25,106 bases of DNA, taken from assembly GCA_026987155.1 (NCBI GenBank), contig JALSNG010000101.1:1-25106 (forward strand), in the 5' to 3' direction. The DNA is from Thermococcus sp. (GTDB lineage Archaea; Methanobacteriota_B; Thermococci; Thermococcales; Thermococcaceae). Below, one piece after another: positions 22,645 through 25,106 of the stretch. The notes below the pieces were generated by a model that saw only the letters and a list, made by a program, of their open reading frames with translations, was not told the DNA's origin and ran no database searches. The position numbers were made by a program, and so were the translations under genes. Each line of letters begins with the position of its first letter. Within the stretch, counting starts at the first letter, position 1.

Positions 22645-22982
22645 GCCTGTCCAAACCCTTAAATTCCCGGTTTCAACCTCTCCAAGGTGATGGTGATGCA
22701 ACGCCAATATCCGTAACCCCCTACAAAGGCTCTCTCTGCATAGACGACCTCAGGAAGGAGATAGATGAGATAGACGGTGAGATTCTGGAGCTTCTCAGGA
22801 GACGGCTTGAAGTTGCCCGTAGGATAGGGCTCGTGAAGATGGAACTTGGGCTACCCGTAAAGGACGATGGCCGGGAAAGGGTCGTCCTTGAGAGGGCCGG
22901 TGAATTCAGATCCGTTTTTGAGGCAATCCTTGAGGTGAGCAGGGATGTTCAACGCTTACGAGTTTTTCAACAGGATAAATGA
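22641..22982 (+). CDS. aroQ: Chorismate mutase, AroQ class, with unusual N-terminal extension
   Basis: A 113-residue frame whose residues about 34-113 are an AroQ-type all-helical chorismate mutase (IDDLRKEIDEIDGEILELLRRRLEVARRIGLVKMELG, with the catalytic Arg and Lys of helices 1 and 2), turning chorismate into prephenate. The first 33 residues resemble nothing in the family and are encoded by DNA that looks regulatory: a TGTCCA hexamer, a TATA-like box and a copy of the aro leader repeat with its own mini-ORF in another frame. ATG 22641 has the site GGAGGGGGTGG and overlaps the aroC stop, so it is the only normal start; no ATG, GTG or TTG lies nearer to the domain (an ATA at 22740 does). 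It overlaps the next gene by 38 bases. Confidence 0.85.
   Translation: MSLSKPLNSRFQPLQGDGDATPISVTPYKGSLCIDDLRKEIDEIDGEILELLRRRLEVARRIGLVKMELGLPVKDDGRERVVLERAGEFRSVFEAILEVSRDVQRLRVFQQDK
22652..22665 (+). promoter_or_regulatory. Possible internal promoter before the chorismate mutase domain
   Basis: CAAACCCTTAAATT resembles a BRE/TATA element, directly after TGTCCA (22648-22653). The start would fall at about 22684-22688, at the first GGTGAT of the leader-like repeat, the same geometry as at the operon's main promoter. It would give a transcript lacking ATG 22641. Confidence 0.4.
22690..22716 (+). CDS. Candidate leader mini-ORF with Tyr codon before the Phe/Tyr branch genes
   Basis: ATG 22690 (or ATG 22696) opens a frame reading M-V-M-Q-R-Q-Y-P then TAA. 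The block VMQRQY is the same as the VMSRQF, VMSRQW and VMPHQY blocks of the aro leader, with Tyr (TAT, 22708-22710) in the aromatic position. GGTGAT at 22686-22691 serves ATG 22696 at the same four-base spacing as in the aro leader. It lies in the +1 frame inside the 5' end of the chorismate mutase frame. Very short; supported only by the repeat. Confidence 0.4.
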   Translation: MVMQRQYP

Positions 22983-24033
22983 AGTTGGCCCAAAAATAAG
23001 GCTCGACGTTGGTCAGCCGGACATTCCCGTTAGACGGGAAGTGATTGAGGAGACCGTGAATTCTCTCAGAAGGGGCGAAACTGGCTACACATCCACTAAT
23101 GGAATACGTGAGCTCAGGGAGGCAATAGCCGAAGTCGAAGGCGTCTCCCCGGAGGAGGTGATAATCGGCCCCGGGGCGAAGTTGTTGATCGCGGCTGAAA
23201 TAGCCATGGCCAATAGAATAGCCGTTGTTGCCCCCCACTGGAACGCCTACCTCCTAATCGCCCGCCAGTTCGGAAAGGAGGTGGAGGTCTTCCCCACGAG
23301 TCTTGAAGAGGACTGGATTCCTGATCTCAAGGGGACGGAGGCGGATCTGATAATCCTTAACTATCCCAACAATCCTACGGGGAGGGTTCTTCCGAGGAAA
23401 AATCTCCGGGAAATCGTCGAGATTGCAGAGGACACGGGGGCGAAGATACTGTCCGACGAGATTTACGCTGAGCTTTCCTTCGTGGAATTTACCCCAGTAA
23501 GGGATCTATATGAGAAAACGGTTACCGTCAAAGGGTTTTCAAAACTATTCTCCATGACCGGCTTCAGGCTCGGCTATGCCATAGCCGATCCTCAGGAAGT
23601 TTCGAGAATAAGGAGGTTCATAGAATCAACCGTAACCTGTGTCCCGATCTTTGTTCAGAGGGCAGGCATAAAGGCTTTAGAACTCAGGGAGGAACTTATG
23701 GGTTCTATTCGGAAGGAATACCAACGGAGGGCAAAACTGGCCTCTCGCCTGCTCTCGGGCCTCGATTTCCGGAAGCCTGAGGGGGCCTTCTACGTCTTCT
23801 TGAGAGTGCCCTACGATGGACTCGCCTTCGCGGAGAGACTCCTTTTGAGGGGGGTTTCGGTTTTCCCCGGCGTCGCTTTCGGGGATTATCCAAACTTCGT
23901 CAGGATTTCCCTCTCAGGCTCCGGACTTGAGGAGGGTCTGAGGATCATCAGGGATGAGGTAAAATGCGCGTTGGAATCGCGGGTTATGGAAAAATGGGAA
24001 GGCTCTTCCAGCGGTGTGTCGGCGGGGAAGTGA
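22945..24033 (+). CDS. PLP-dependent aminotransferase, probable aromatic amino acid aminotransferase
   Basis: A 362-residue class I/II (fold type I) aminotransferase of the HisC/AspC-like group, placed between chorismate mutase and prephenate dehydrogenase, so it most likely transaminates hydroxyphenylpyruvate and phenylpyruvate (or prephenate). Seen: LDVGQPDIPV, TGYTSTNGIRELREAIA, LNYPNNPTGRVLP with the cofactor Asn, SDEIYAEL, the PLP lysine in KGFSKLFS (Lys200), and the phosphate-binding FRLGYAI arginine. ATG 22945 follows GAGGTGAGCAGGG. The last 23 residues are encoded in the 70-base overlap with tyrA and look like a non-conserved tail (EKWEGSSSGVSAGK). Substrate is inferred from context only. 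Confidence 0.88.
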   Translation: MFNAYEFFNRINEVGPKIRLDVGQPDIPVRREVIEETVNSLRRGETGYTSTNGIRELREAIAEVEGVSPEEVIIGPGAKLLIAAEIAMANRIAVVAPHWNAYLLIARQFGKEVEVFPTSLEEDWIPDLKGTEADLIILNYPNNPTGRVLPRKNLREIVEIAEDTGAKILSDEIYAELSFVEFTPVRDLYEKTVTVKGFSKLFSMTGFRLGYAIADPQEVSRIRRFIESTVTCVPIFVQRAGIKALELREELMGSIRKEYQRRAKLASRLLSGLDFRKPEGAFYVFLRVPYDGLAFAERLLLRGVSVFPGVAFGDYPNFVRISLSGSGLEEGLRIIRDEVKCALESRVMEKWEGSSSGVSAGK

Positions 24034-24728
24034 GGTTCTACTCAAGGCACGGACCGATGGACTTTGGGAACATTGGGGAGCTCTACGCCTGGGCAGACGT
24101 TGTCATATTGGCCTCGTCAATGGATGCCACCCGTTCCCAGCTCAAGGAGCTCTTGGAGGTGTCGATGGAGAATCCACGGAGGGTCATGATATTTGACATA
24201 GCCTCCTTTAAAGGTGGGATAGTGGAGTTGTACTCCCGGTTTCCACCCGAGGTCATCGTTGCGAGCGTGCACCCCATGTTTGGCCCCGGCGTGAACTGCT
24301 TTGAGGATCAGCTTTTCCTCGTTGTTCCTGTTGGGGATAGGGAGAACGACGCGATGGAGGTTGCCGCCTTTCTGGAGTCTTTGGGAGCCAGGGTTGAGTT
24401 CGTGAGCAGTGAGGAACACGACAGGCTAATGGGGTTTGCCATAGGTGTCCCCTACTTCCTTGGGCTAAAGTATCTTGAGCTCGCCGTTGAAAAGGAGCTG
24501 GAGAGGTTTGGTGGGACATCTTCTCGTTTTCTCACCATCTACGGCAAGGCGGTGCTCAACGACTCCCAGGAATTCATAGAGGAGGTGATAGAAAGATCAA
24601 TGCCCCAGATACGGGAATTCATTGAGGGTCTCCGGAATGTTCCTGACGTTGGATTTTTGGCTAGGGAGCTTGACGAGAATGAAATAAAAGATGCGTACAG
24701 ACGGTTCTATCGGGCGTTAGAGCCCTGA
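23964..24728 (+). CDS. tyrA: Prephenate dehydrogenase
   Basis: A 254-residue NAD(P)-dependent enzyme oxidising and decarboxylating prephenate to 4-hydroxyphenylpyruvate, the tyrosine branch. Seen: the dinucleotide fold MRVGIAGYGKMGRLF, ADVVILASSMD, FDIASFKGGIVEL, the catalytic His in ASVHPMFGPGV, and a helical C-terminal dimerisation region (from about residue 160). No ACT or chorismate mutase domain is fused. ATG 23964 has GATGAGGT upstream inside the aminotransferase gene, which it overlaps by 70 bases. It is the last gene of the operon and its stop overlaps the convergent trpA stop by 12 bases. Confidence 0.92.
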   Translation: MRVGIAGYGKMGRLFQRCVGGEVRFYSRHGPMDFGNIGELYAWADVVILASSMDATRSQLKELLEVSMENPRRVMIFDIASFKGGIVELYSRFPPEVIVASVHPMFGPGVNCFEDQLFLVVPVGDRENDAMEVAAFLESLGARVEFVSSEEHDRLMGFAIGVPYFLGLKYLELAVEKELERFGGTSSRFLTIYGKAVLNDSQEFIEEVIERSMPQIREFIEGLRNVPDVGFLARELDENEIKDAYRRFYRALEP

Positions 24729-25106
24729 AAGCTCCTTCATCCTTTTCCTCAGATGGGGCGTTGCATCTTTCCCGTATTCTGCGATCAGCTTTATCAGTGA
24801 GCTCCCGACCACAACCCCGTCTGCCCCCCACTGGAGGAGTGTTTCCACGTGCTCCCTTTTTGAGACTCCAAAACCAACCGCAAGTTTTTTACCGCATATC
24901 TTCCTCGCCCTTTCCAACAGCTCAAATGCGGTGTTGGCCATGGTTTCCCTCGCACCAGTTGTACCGTAGAGCGAGATCAAATAAACGAATCCCGTTGAGG
25001 CCCTGCATATCTCGGAGAGCCTTCCATCTGGAGTGTTGGGTGCCGCGAGGAAAACTGTCTTGATTCCCTCCTCCTTTGCAACGTCAAGGAACCCCCCGGC
25101 GTGGCT
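24717..25106 (-). CDS. trpA: Tryptophan synthase alpha subunit, C-terminal part
   Basis: The visible 129 residues are the C-terminal half of TrpA, which splits indole-3-glycerol phosphate into indole and glyceraldehyde 3-phosphate; the gene begins beyond the right edge. Seen: SHAGGFLDVAKEEGIKTVFL at the edge, AAPNTPDGRLSEI, FVYLISLYGTTGARE (the phosphate-binding and loop-6 region), AVGFGVSKREHVETL, and GADGVVVGSSLIKLI with the second phosphate-binding Gly-Ser. A normal C-terminus is present. It is presumably the last gene of a trp operon running in from the right. Confidence 0.95.
   Translation of the reverse strand, partial: SHAGGFLDVAKEEGIKTVFLAAPNTPDGRLSEICRASTGFVYLISLYGTTGARETMANTAFELLERARKICGKKLAVGFGVSKREHVETLLQWGADGVVVGSSLIKLIAEYGKDATPHLRKRMKELSGL

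Noticed and set aside
1..25106. CRISPR arrays, tRNA genes, insertion sequences or integration sites.
   Set aside because: No regularly spaced repeats of about 30 bases, no cloverleaf, no transposase or integrase frame and no long flanking duplications were seen by eye on either strand.

Overview
The window looks like a piece of a Thermococcus-type (Thermococcales, Euryarchaeota) chromosome. The evidence is ribosome binding sites of the GGTGA/GAGGTG kind, A/T-rich TATA boxes about 25 bases before predicted starts, very tight gene packing, the LysW-carrier lysine pathway, an archaeal GHMP-type shikimate kinase and a transketolase split into two genes. No tRNA, rRNA, CRISPR array, insertion sequence or phage gene was seen.

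Layout. 2-520 is the 3' end of an oligopeptide-type ABC ATPase gene. 505-984 (minus) is a Mut7-C/zinc-ribbon RNase-like protein. 1030-1792 is a HEPN/MNT pair of toxin-antitoxin type. 1826-3183 holds a PhnP-like metallo-hydrolase and a small nitroreductase. 3288-4448 is a LysN/Aro8-type aminotransferase with its own promoter. 4660-8379 is lysS-T-U-B (homocitrate synthase, homoaconitase large and small subunits, homoisocitrate dehydrogenase). 8477-13339 is lysW-X-Y-Z-J-K, behind a second promoter. Together they turn 2-oxoglutarate into 2-aminoadipate and then, on the LysW carrier, into lysine; in Thermococcales the carrier half is known to serve ornithine/arginine as well. proC (13331-14119, minus) converges on lysK.

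14409-24728 is an aromatic amino acid operon: a small winged-helix protein, split transketolase (erythrose 4-phosphate supply), DAHP synthase, aroB, aroD, aroE, aroK, aroA, aroC, chorismate mutase, an aminotransferase and tyrA. Almost every gene overlaps the next. The window ends in trpA (24717-25106, minus, cut by the edge), so the trp genes converge on tyrA. No prephenate dehydratase (pheA) is seen.

Most striking observation: the leader of the aro operon (14317-14388) carries three copies of GTG-ATG-(TCC/CCC)-(CGC/CAC)-CAA, and the codon after each is, in order, Phe, Trp and Tyr. They lie in one 23-codon open frame with a ribosome binding site, whose stop overlaps an ATG of the downstream gene (TGATG). 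A fourth copy, followed by a Tyr codon, lies in a mini-ORF behind a TATA-like box just before the chorismate mutase domain, where the Phe/Tyr branch begins. This looks like a leader-peptide or operator system that senses aromatic amino acids, of a kind I do not know to be described in archaea. The same promoter regions carry an excess of the hexamer TGGACA/TGTCCA. The lys promoter carries a tandem FFRP/FL11-like box.
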